Positions 1 to 5,927 of a DNA stretch of 5,927 nt are shown piece after piece. The stretch comes from an uncultured beta proteobacterium (GTDB lineage: Bacteria; Pseudomonadota; Gammaproteobacteria; Burkholderiales; Burkholderiaceae_C). Made by a program: the position numbers and the translations under genes. The notes beneath the pieces were generated by a model. That model saw only the letters and a list, made by a program, of their open reading frames with translations, was not told the DNA's origin and ran no database searches. The stretch is from positions 1 through 5,927 of the forward strand of contig CAJBVC010000835.1 of NCBI GenBank assembly GCA_903958915.1, read 5' to 3'. Position 1 is the stretch's first letter; each line of letters opens with the position of its first letter.

Positions 1-347
1 CCATGTCCGACAGCTTTTGTAAATCGACTCGTCGAGGAAATGACAACGATTCGGCGCGCCCCTAGCGCGAGAAGAAATGGCAAATGCGCCGGCAAAGTCC
101 AAATCGGTGCAACGTAGACCCAGTGGGTGATTGGGGCCGCTATTACGGTCCGATCTAATTGATTGCCGGCACCCAGCACATACCAATTGATTCGATTTGA
201 ACAATCCAATAGGCGCGGACGCCTTGAAAAGGCGCAGACTTTTCTGTTCTGTTCCGCAAAAAAACGCAATACGCAACCACCGACCAAACTGGTGGCGCCG
301 ACTACGCCGACCGGAACAAGCTCATCCACCACGCCCTTTAATTCCAT
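1..347 (-). CDS. NAD(P)-binding sugar epimerase/dehydratase-like protein, N-terminal part
   Basis: This reading frame stays open from an ATG at 347-345 to the window edge, giving about 115 N-terminal residues; the C-terminus is missing. Residues 12-24 form a first beta strand followed by a GxxGxxG-type dinucleotide loop (GVVGATSLVG, residues 14-23), the start of a Rossmann fold. Basic residues after the second strand (SRRP, 41-44) would suit NADP, which is inference. Residues 100-106 (IVVISST) match the strand and Ser/Thr that precede the catalytic Tyr in extended short-chain dehydrogenases; that Tyr would lie outside the window. The ATG is preferred over GTG codons at 332 and 329 because AAGG (360-357) sits nine bases upstream. 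The gene overlaps the end of the glycosyltransferase gene by 26 bases, which suggests co-transcription and a role in making a nucleotide sugar for a surface glycan. The exact substrate cannot be told. Confidence 0.75.
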   Translation of the reverse strand, partial: MELKGVVDELVPVGVVGATSLVGGCVLRFFAEQNRKVCAFSRRPRLLDCSNRINWYVLGAGNQLDRTVIAAPITHWVYVAPIWTLPAHLPFLLALGARRIVVISSTSRFTKAVGH

Positions 348-1230
348 TGGCGACAACCTTGATCCAGTGACCTAAAAGCAACGCGGAAAATCGAACCCAC
401 ACTGCGACTCCCACCAAACCCATCAAAACCCCAGGATACTGGTGACTAAAGAACTTCCTGTAAAACCGAACCATTCCCTTGTGCTTGTGCCACTCAACAA
501 ACATAGGTCTCGCACGGCTGCTATGACCTTGGTAATGAATCACCGGGGCATCTGGTACAAATAGTATGCGCCAGCCTTTCTGGCGAAAACGCATGCACCA
601 ATCCAAGTCTTCGCAATGCAAAAAGTACGCTTCGTCCCACAGACCCACATCATCCAAAGCAACCCGACTCACCAACATCAGCGCTCCTGAAATTGCCTCT
701 ACTTCAATGGGTTCGTTGGGCAATGGCTGCTTATGCAAGTAAAAATCAAAGAACACGGTTGGCCACCAACCACTCATACGATTTAACCCGAATGCACGCA
801 CGAATGATCGCCAAGGGGTAGGAACCGCCCGGCGTCCGCCCCCCTGCTCGCTGCCGTCGAGATTGGTCAAGAGACCACCCACCATTCCAACCGACGCGTC
901 GCCGTCAATGACTTGCACGAGTTTGCCGAGTGAAAGTGGTCCAAGGATTGTGTCAGGGTTGATGAACAGCAAGTGAGAGTGAGTCGCTGAGGCGATCCCT
1001 ACATTGCATCCAGCAGCAAACCCCAAATTTTCCTTTAGATAGACCAGTTTGAGGTGATCTTGATCCGGGAACCGGGCAGCCAAAAACTCCATGCTGGCAT
1101 CAGTGGATTGATTATCCACAACGATAACCTCTTGTGCCTGCGACAGGGCCACTGCAACGCATTCAAGCAATAGCCCACCGGCATTGTGATTGACCACAAC
1201 GACTGAGACAGGCTGGAGCGACGTTGTCAT
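322..1230 (-). CDS. Family 2 glycosyltransferase, rhamnosyltransferase-like
   Basis: The 302-residue product would transfer a sugar from a nucleotide donor onto a growing surface glycan at the cytoplasmic face of the inner membrane. The GT-A fold begins at residues 7-20 (VSVVVVNHNAGG). It continues with VIVVDNQSTD (35-44), NLGFAAGCNVGI (68-79) and the metal/nucleotide site LLFINPD (87-93). The acceptor-side motif HCEDLDWCMRFRQKGW (205-220) contains the likely catalytic Asp/Glu. A hydrophobic stretch near 266-290 may anchor the C-terminus to the membrane. This pattern resembles WbbL/RfbN-like rhamnosyltransferases, but the sugar cannot be fixed from sequence. The frame is open upstream as far as 1473, but that extension runs through a terminator and a tRNA gene. 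The ATG at 1230-1228, just before the first beta strand, is therefore the start, although no strong ribosome-binding site precedes it. The stop (324-322) lies inside the next gene, an overlap of 26 bases. Confidence 0.88.
   Translation of the reverse strand: MTTSLQPVSVVVVNHNAGGLLLECVAVALSQAQEVIVVDNQSTDASMEFLAARFPDQDHLKLVYLKENLGFAAGCNVGIASATHSHLLFINPDTILGPLSLGKLVQVIDGDASVGMVGGLLTNLDGSEQGGGRRAVPTPWRSFVRAFGLNRMSGWWPTVFFDFYLHKQPLPNEPIEVEAISGALMLVSRVALDDVGLWDEAYFLHCEDLDWCMRFRQKGWRILFVPDAPVIHYQGHSSRARPMFVEWHKHKGMVRFYRKFFSHQYPGVLMGLVGVAVWVRFSALLLGHWIKVVANGIKGRGG
357..360 (-). promoter_or_regulatory. Ribosome-binding site of the epimerase-like gene
   Basis: The minus strand reads AAGG followed by nine bases and then ATG (347-345). 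It lies inside the glycosyltransferase coding region. It decides the start in favour of ATG 347 over the GTG codons at 332 and 329, which have no well-spaced purine tract. The match is only four bases, so this is moderate support. Confidence 0.45.
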
Positions 1231-1406
1231 CAGTATTGAATATCCGCCGCGAGAAGCCACACTGGCGTGATCATCTTTCCAAGCTGTATGCGCAGCGAAT
1301 TCAAACCGGCCGAGGCAACCCTGGTTGACATATCTGAGTACGACTTTGCCACTTCGAGCAAAAATTGAAAGTCTGAATTGCCACCGCAGCAGATCAAGGT
1401 CTAGGC

Positions 1407-1431
1407 AAAAAAAAACCCTGTTTTTACAGGG
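1407..1431 (-). terminator. Rho-independent terminator after tRNA-Phe
   Basis: On the minus strand CCCTGT (1431-1426), an AAAA loop and ACAGGG (1421-1416) form a six-base-pair hairpin. It is followed directly by nine T residues (1415-1407). It starts eight bases after the CCA end of the tRNA, so it should end the tRNA transcript and any readthrough from ntrX. There is no T tract on the other side, so it acts in one direction only. It also separates this unit from the glycosyltransferase genes. Confidence 0.88.
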
Positions 1432-1438
1432 GTAAAAA

Positions 1439-1514
<76 letters not shown>

Positions 1515-1524
1515 AAGGACAGCA

Positions 1525-1533
1525 AGTATAGCA
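1525..1533 (-). promoter_or_regulatory. Extended -10 promoter of tRNA-Phe
   Basis: The minus strand reads TGC followed by TATACT (1530-1525), an extended -10 element close to the sigma-70 consensus. Its 3' end is ten bases before the first base of the tRNA, which places the transcription start near 1518 with a 5' leader of only about four bases. I find no good -35 hexamer at 16-18 bases; TTGCCT is 23 bases upstream, which is too far. The element lies in the 48-base gap between the ntrX stop and the tRNA. Confidence 0.6.
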
Positions 1534-1562
1534 CGATGTCACTCCATCATTCGAGGCAACAT

Positions 1563-2240
1563 CTAGATTCCAATGCGCTTTCCACGTGACAAATCCACAC
1601 CCAATTGCTTCAGTTTTCGGTAAAGGTGGGTACGCTCCAGTCCGGTCTTTTCAGCAACTCTGGTCATCGAGCCGCTTTCTTTGGCAAGGTGATATTCGAA
1701 GTAGGCTTTTTCAAACTCATCACGCGCCTCACGCAAAGGCTTGTCGAGTACAAAACTTTGGTTCGATTGAAGAGCGGAAATCTGGCCCACACCGGATACC
1801 ACCGCCGGCGTTTCCATCGAGTCCAATCGCACTGGTACGGGGCTAGTCTCTGCGTTTGTAACCGTACGCCGCAAACTACCTCTGGCCAAGCCTTGCTCAA
1901 CGGCTTTAAGGAGCTTTTGGAGCGTGATGGGTTTTTCGAGAAACGCCATTGCGCCAATCTTGGTTGCTTCGACTGCAGTATCTATAGTCGCATGACCACT
2001 CATCATAATCACGGGCATTGTCAGAGCACCAGCGGAAGACCACTCCTTGAGCAACGTTACGCCATCCGTGTCTGGCATCCAAATGTCCAGTAAAACCAGG
2101 TCGGGACGCTCGCGCAATCGACAGGCACGGGCCTGCGCAGCGTTTTCGGCCAACTCAACATTGTGCCCTTCGTCGTTCAAAATCTCCCAGAGCAAATCGC
2201 GAATTCCATGCTCATCGTCAACAACCAAAATGTTTGCCAT
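1563..2240 (-). CDS. ntrX: NtrX-like response regulator without AAA+ domain
   Basis: This 225-residue cytoplasmic DNA-binding response regulator is the probable phosphorylation partner of NtrY. Residues 1-118 form a receiver domain with acidic pocket D8/D9, phospho-acceptor D52 (LLDIWMP), S81 and K103 (the conserved Lys before Pro). Residues about 120-162 look like a flexible linker rich in Ser, Val and Pro. Residues 166-214 match the C-terminal end of NtrX proteins (PLREARDEFEKAYFEYHL), followed by a Fis-type helix-turn-helix (GSMTRVAEKTGLERTHLYRKLKQLG). The roughly 240-residue sigma-54-interacting AAA+ domain of classical NtrX is absent, with no Walker motifs or GAFTGA. It therefore cannot activate sigma-54 polymerase by ATP hydrolysis and presumably works as a direct regulator (inference). 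The clean domain junctions argue for a natural form, not a broken gene. The ATG at 2240 lies 37 bases after the ntrY stop; AAGGGA 13 bases upstream is a weakly spaced ribosome-binding site. The targets are not visible here. Confidence 0.9.
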   Translation of the reverse strand: MANILVVDDEHGIRDLLWEILNDEGHNVELAENAAQARACRLRERPDLVLLDIWMPDTDGVTLLKEWSSAGALTMPVIMMSGHATIDTAVEATKIGAMAFLEKPITLQKLLKAVEQGLARGSLRRTVTNAETSPVPVRLDSMETPAVVSGVGQISALQSNQSFVLDKPLREARDEFEKAYFEYHLAKESGSMTRVAEKTGLERTHLYRKLKQLGVDLSRGKRIGI

Positions 2241-2277
2241 GGTGTGTGGGTTGTCCCTTAGAGTTTACGCCACTGTC

Positions 2278-4569
2278 TCAAATCGACACGTCTTCGTAAA
2301 CAGCCAATGATAACGATACTTGCGCCCCAATGATTTCACCATTTCCCATTCGGTTAGCAATATCTACGCGTGTTCCATGTTCATCTGCGATTTTCTTCAC
2401 TACAGCGAGACCCAGGCCCGTCCCCTTTGACTTGGTAGTCACATAGGGTTCAAAGGCGCGCTTCAAGATGTGCTCTGGAAATCCTTCACCCGAGTCTGAC
2501 ACCGTCAGTCGAACCCGATTGGTCTTGGGCAGCAATTGTGTTCGCAAAACAACCACGGGTTCTCGCGAAAGCTGATGGGCTGGCACTTCACAAGCGTCTT
2601 GGGCATTTTGCAGCAAATTATGAATCACTTGACGCAATTGCTGTGCATCACCCAATACTCGGGGACACTCGGGTTCAAGATCCAAACGCAGCGGGGCTAT
2701 CGCAGTATCGGAGTCGTAGAGTTGAACGATCTCCAAAACCAATGCATTCAGGTCAAGGGGCTTGAGATCGGCGGCAGGCAGACGAGCATAGTCGCGAAAT
2801 TCATTGACCAGCCGTTTCATTGCATCGACCTGATCGACGATGGTCTTTACAGACTTGGTCAAGATCACCTGATCGCCGGGCGTTTGCTTGCCGGATAGCT
2901 TCATCTCGAGCCGTTCCGCAGACAATTGGATCGGCGTCAGTGGATTCTTGATTTCGTGGGCAAGACGCCTTGCAACCTCACCCCATGCCTGGGCACGTTG
3001 TGCCGACACGATTTCAGAAATATCATCAAACACCAATAAGCGGGCATCACCCGGAAGCTCCGCACCACGCGCCACCAGCGTCAGGGACTTACTGAACCGA
3101 GCGGTGGCCTGACCGATATCGCCACCCAATTCAAAGGATTGCTGCCAATGGTCAAGGCCATGCTCACGGCGATGCAACAGAAAATTGTCAAACTCGCTCT
3201 GCACTGCGCATCCGAAGTCTTGCAGTCCCGTCACATCCTTCAGTAGAGTCCCCTCCAAGGCTGACAGGGGTGCCTTGAGGATGCGGGTTGCGCCAGGGTT
3301 TGACGATCTAATCTCTCCCGCAATGCCCAAAACAATCACTCCAGCAGTCAAATTGTCCAAAATCGTTTGCAAGTTTGACCGCGCCGCATCGACTTGAAAC
3401 ATGCTGCGCTCCACCGCCAAACGTGCATCGGCCAACTGTTTCGTCATCGACGCGAAGGAGCGGGTAAGCCCGTCAAGTTCATCCTTTCCTTGCATCGCCA
3501 GTTTTGGCGTGAAGTCACCAGCGGCGACCTGACTCACCCCTTCAGCCAACACCAGCAAAGGTCGCGCAATCTGGTTACCCAACAGTACCGCAAGCAGTAC
3601 CGCACCTAAGACTGCCAAGAACAGGCTTAACGTCAAAGTACCAATATACATACGTTTGAGTCCGTCGCGTCCCAACGCTCGTTCCTGATACTCTCGATTT
3701 GCTGATTCCACAGCCTGCGCATTGGATACAAGATTGGAGGGCAGTTGCCGGGAGACCAGCAAGTAGCGATCCTCAACAGCGAGCCCCACAGCAGCATTTG
3801 GAATTGGAACAAGCACTTTCAGCTTGGCGGCAGCGGCAGTGGCAGTGGCGGGAGATGCTTCCTCCAAACCCTCAACCCACGACAGGACACGATCGGCTCT
3901 CGCGGTGCGAAACTGATGGCTTTGCGGCTTTTCAGGACTTAACAGGTAACCAGTCTGCCCCGCACTTGCAAGCAACTTGCCAGAGCCAACCCATACACTC
4001 ACTTCCTCTGCCGAAAGTTGATCCAGCAAGCGGCTTGCAACAACCCCCAACAAAGACTCATGGCTCTCGGAAACCTGTCCTGCTGCCAATCGCGCTTTGA
4101 CAACAAGTTCATTGGTCAGCGTTTCAAGGGATGCACGTCCCAAGCTCAGACCCGCTTCCAGTGCTCCTTCCACCTTGACATCAAACCAGGATTCAATAGA
4201 ACGCGAAACAAACTGGTACGAAACAACGTAGATAAGTAGCCCCGGCGCGAAGCCCACGAGGGCGAAGATAACTGCCAACTTGACCAACAAACGACTGCCA
4301 AACTTCCCCTGACGCAAACGTACCAGAAGGCTGTAGCCGATCCACGCGATGCTGGTGAGCAACAGTGATGCAACTGCCACGTTAATGGTGAAGAGCGTCG
4401 CGTAATTGCGCTCGTACAACTCGCGGTTGTTAGTTGCCTCCAAAAGCATGTAAAGAAGCACCAACCCGACAGCCACCATGCCAGCAGCACCCACGGAAAT
4501 CGCCCACTGCAAGTGCCGGTTTCCGTAGCGTGCAAATATGCCATTTGCACCATTCTTTGTGGTGTTCAT
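2278..4569 (-). CDS. ntrY: NtrY-type membrane sensor histidine kinase
   Basis: This 763-residue inner-membrane kinase senses an envelope or redox/nitrogen signal and phosphorylates the regulator encoded next. Likely membrane helices are at residues 21-45, 56-83, 94-121 and 308-333. An extracytoplasmic region of about 185 residues lies between helices three and four. A HAMP domain follows (334-384, with GDFTPKL and DELDGL), then a PAS domain (398-520, starting LQTILDNLTAGVIVL). The kinase core has the H-box LAHEIKNPLTPIQLSAERL with phospho-acceptor His538. N-box residue Asn655 is in NLLQNAQDA, the G1 box DSGEGF is at 692-697, EPYVTTK is at 707-713 and the G2 box GTGLGLAV is at 716-723. All catalytic boxes are intact. 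The ATG at 4569 is chosen because it overlaps the upstream stop as ATGA, a translational-coupling arrangement. A TTG at 4620 would add 17 residues and is preceded by GGAAAG, so it cannot be fully excluded. Length and order match NtrY; PAS-HAMP kinases of other families fit less well. Confidence 0.93.
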   Translation of the reverse strand: MNTTKNGANGIFARYGNRHLQWAISVGAAGMVAVGLVLLYMLLEATNNRELYERNYATLFTINVAVASLLLTSIAWIGYSLLVRLRQGKFGSRLLVKLAVIFALVGFAPGLLIYVVSYQFVSRSIESWFDVKVEGALEAGLSLGRASLETLTNELVVKARLAAGQVSESHESLLGVVASRLLDQLSAEEVSVWVGSGKLLASAGQTGYLLSPEKPQSHQFRTARADRVLSWVEGLEEASPATATAAAAKLKVLVPIPNAAVGLAVEDRYLLVSRQLPSNLVSNAQAVESANREYQERALGRDGLKRMYIGTLTLSLFLAVLGAVLLAVLLGNQIARPLLVLAEGVSQVAAGDFTPKLAMQGKDELDGLTRSFASMTKQLADARLAVERSMFQVDAARSNLQTILDNLTAGVIVLGIAGEIRSSNPGATRILKAPLSALEGTLLKDVTGLQDFGCAVQSEFDNFLLHRREHGLDHWQQSFELGGDIGQATARFSKSLTLVARGAELPGDARLLVFDDISEIVSAQRAQAWGEVARRLAHEIKNPLTPIQLSAERLEMKLSGKQTPGDQVILTKSVKTIVDQVDAMKRLVNEFRDYARLPAADLKPLDLNALVLEIVQLYDSDTAIAPLRLDLEPECPRVLGDAQQLRQVIHNLLQNAQDACEVPAHQLSREPVVVLRTQLLPKTNRVRLTVSDSGEGFPEHILKRAFEPYVTTKSKGTGLGLAVVKKIADEHGTRVDIANRMGNGEIIGAQVSLSLAVYEDVSI

Positions 4570-5156
4570 CGAAGGGTATGGGACGACAACGGCATCGTCA
4601 TGGATGTTGCGATATCCCAATCATCTTTCCCAATTGCTCCGATTTGAAATGGGCGCGGCAGTTGGCTCAAGTCCAGCCGGAAGCGCAGTTCCAATTTGTA
4701 CTTTCCGCCCGACTCGATGTCTCCGGCGTCTGCAATCTTCCATCCTGAAAGCCGTTTGACGGAAGCCAAGGCTTGGGGCAGTGTGTCGAAGTTCTGATTC
4801 AGCGCCAAGCCCACATTGTTTTCTGAACCCACGCCTGACGTAACATTTAACCGCCAGCGACGTGTAAGCGGCATGTAGGCAAGTCGCAACCGCCGCTCAG
4901 CAAGGGTCACTCTTCTGTCGTACCAGTACCATCGCTCCCGCAAGATCTCAGCTTCAACTGCAAAATACATGGCCACACCCTTGAGCAGCGCATCTTCCAC
5001 AGCCGAAGGCAGATCAAACAGAACTTGCGCAGAAACGAGCAGTTCGTCCTCTGCACGCTCCACTCGCAATTGTGATACTTCTGTCACAGTTTGCGCCACG
5101 CTCGCGCCCGGCGCACCCAGCATCAACGCCAAGAACACCGCGCAGAATAGGCGCAT
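4566..5156 (-). CDS. Secreted DUF4390 family protein
   Basis: The product has 196 residues and its function is unknown. Residues 1-21 are a typical Sec signal peptide: Met-Arg, a hydrophobic core (LFCAVFLALMLGAPG), then S-V-A before Gln22 as a signal peptidase I site. It has no lipobox and no later membrane segment, so the mature form of about 175 residues should be periplasmic. Recognisable family stretches are the region 43-63 (AQVLFDLPSAVEDALLKG), the aromatic-basic RERWYWYDRRV (73-83), and LAYMPLTRRWRLNV (92-105). The predicted fold is probably mostly beta, judged from alternating hydrophobic residues; this is inference. The ATG at 5156 is chosen because it directly precedes the signal peptide and lies seven bases after the rsmB stop. 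A longer frame open to 5303 would bury the signal peptide. The stop overlaps the ntrY start (ATGA), which ties its expression to the sensor kinase and suggests a shared envelope role. Confidence 0.85.
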   Translation of the reverse strand: MRLFCAVFLALMLGAPGASVAQTVTEVSQLRVERAEDELLVSAQVLFDLPSAVEDALLKGVAMYFAVEAEILRERWYWYDRRVTLAERRLRLAYMPLTRRWRLNVTSGVGSENNVGLALNQNFDTLPQALASVKRLSGWKIADAGDIESGGKYKLELRFRLDLSQLPRPFQIGAIGKDDWDIATSMTMPLSSHTLR

Positions 5157-5163
5157 GAAGCCG

Positions 5164-5927
5164 CTAATGTCTTTGCAACAAGGCGTAATAGAAACCATCG
5201 TAATCACATTTTGGATTGTCCAAGACCATTTCCGATTTTGGAGTAGTTCTTCCCACCAGGTGCCCTGGGGAATCCAGCAATAGCGCATCGGTGTTGTGTG
5301 CAAGAAACGTTTCCACCTGCTCTGCCCCTTCTGCCCGAAAAATTGAGCACGTGCAGTAGAGCAGACGCCCTCCCGGCCGAAGCATAGGCCACAACACTTG
5401 CATTAGTTTCTGCTGTAACGTTGCCAGCGACCCGACATCCGACTCACGACGCAGCCATCGGATGTCTGGGTGTCGTCGGACAACACCAGAGGCTGTACAA
5501 GGCGCGTCGAGCAGCACTGCGTCGAACAATCGGCCATCCCACCAATCCTGCGGCCTGCTGGCATCCCCGACCGATACATCCGCGTGCAAACCCAAGCGTG
5601 CCAAGTTCCCAGCAATGCGCTTGGCACGTTCGTCATCAATGTCAAGTGCAGTCACGTGGCAATCCGCCCGCTCCAACAAGTGCCCTGTTTTTCCACCCGG
5701 AGCAGCACACGCGTCGAGAACGCGCAATCCATTGGTTGTCGCAAAGCCATCGAGCAACAGTGGCGCCGCCAATTGCGCCGCAGCATCCTGCACTGATACA
5801 CAACCCTCTTGGAAGCCAGGAATCAACCGAACGGGCTTGGCCACGTCAAGATAAACCTCCTGTTGAGAACCTACTGAAAATGGAATGTTCGCATGCCGCA
5901 GCGCCTCCGAATATTCGAAGGAAGTCA
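5164..5927 (-). CDS. rsmB: 16S rRNA m5C967 methyltransferase RsmB, C-terminal part
   Basis: The enzyme uses S-adenosylmethionine to methylate carbon 5 of C967 in 16S rRNA. The visible 253 residues cover the catalytic domain. The family's N-terminal NusB-like RNA-binding domain and the start codon lie beyond the window edge; the E. coli protein is about 429 residues. The entry motif LIPGFQEGCVSVQDAAAQ leads into the SAM loop LDACAAPGGKTGHLLE. The second-strand acidic motif is VTALDIDDERAK. Motif IV is LLDAPCTASGV (Cys codon at 5499-5497) and motif VI is LLYCTCSIF (the Cys of TCS at 5349-5347, the expected nucleophile). Both family cysteines are present. The end (DGFYYALLQ) matches the family terminus. 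The frame remains open upstream of the GTG at 5844, through residues that fit RsmB (EALRHANIPFSV), so the GTG is not taken as the start. It heads the compact unit with the DUF4390 and ntrYX genes. Confidence 0.94.
   Translation of the reverse strand, partial: TSFEYSEALRHANIPFSVGSQQEVYLDVAKPVRLIPGFQEGCVSVQDAAAQLAAPLLLDGFATTNGLRVLDACAAPGGKTGHLLERADCHVTALDIDDERAKRIAGNLARLGLHADVSVGDASRPQDWWDGRLFDAVLLDAPCTASGVVRRHPDIRWLRRESDVGSLATLQQKLMQVLWPMLRPGGRLLYCTCSIFRAEGAEQVETFLAHNTDALLLDSPGHLVGRTTPKSEMVLDNPKCDYDGFYYALLQRH

Noticed and set aside
1342..1373. Inverted repeat (GACTTT with AAAGTC, nested TTTGC with GCAAA) in the gap before the glycosyltransferase gene
   Set aside because: The two pairings compete, stems are only five or six bases, there is no T tract, and it is not positioned near a credible promoter. 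It is compatible with chance.
1231..1406. Possible promoter for the glycosyltransferase gene
   Set aside because: I found only isolated -10-like hexamers (for example CATACA) without a -35 element at the right spacing.
1605..2093. 162-residue plus-strand frame opposite ntrX
   Set aside because: It is antisense to an intact receiver and helix-turn-helix gene, and the translation shows no domain or signal.
4570..4620. Longer NtrY starting at TTG 4620
   Set aside because: A GGAAAG lies suitably upstream, but the extra 17 residues lie within the DUF4390 coding end. The ATG at 4569 with ATGA overlap is the simpler start.
5157..5303. Longer DUF4390 start within the rsmB 3' end
   Set aside because: It would place about 49 residues in front of an evident signal peptide, and those residues only mirror another frame of rsmB.
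5462..5854. 130-residue plus-strand frame opposite rsmB
   Set aside because: It is antisense to clear methyltransferase motifs, has no recognisable domain or ribosome-binding site, and its composition is typical of a shadow frame.

Overview
This window looks like an ordinary chromosomal segment of a betaproteobacterium, most likely Burkholderiales (Comamonadaceae-like). The evidence is the order rsmB - DUF4390 protein - ntrY - short ntrX - tRNA-Phe, and the sequence character of each product. The species assignment is inference from remembered gene order and protein style; no search was run. Every gene I support lies on the minus strand, so the natural reading direction is from high to low coordinates.

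Right part (5927 down to 1563): a compact four-gene unit. It begins with the C-terminal catalytic part of RsmB, the 16S rRNA m5C967 methyltransferase, whose N-terminus lies outside the window. Seven bases later comes a secreted DUF4390 protein. Its stop overlaps the start of NtrY (ATGA), a four-helix membrane sensor kinase with HAMP, PAS and kinase domains. After 37 bases comes a small NtrX-like response regulator with a receiver domain and a Fis-type helix-turn-helix but no sigma-54 AAA+ domain. The spacing suggests one transcript, with the exported DUF4390 protein and the NtrY/NtrX pair forming an envelope-to-DNA signalling route.

Middle (1562 down to 1407): a tRNA-Phe(GAA) gene with its own extended -10 promoter, encoded CCA and a strong intrinsic terminator. 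No terminator separates ntrX from the tRNA, so readthrough from the ntr unit could also feed it. The tRNA shows one C-A mismatch in its acceptor stem.

Left part (1406 down to 1): about 175 bases without a convincing signal, then a family 2 glycosyltransferase (rhamnosyltransferase-like). It overlaps by 26 bases the start of an NAD(P)-binding nucleoside-sugar epimerase/dehydratase-like gene that runs off the window. These two look like the start of a surface polysaccharide (O-antigen or capsule type) locus.

I see no mobile element, CRISPR array, phage gene or clearly novel system. The points most worth a second look are the DUF4390-NtrY-short NtrX module, the tRNA acceptor mismatch and an internal ribosome-binding site inside rsmB.
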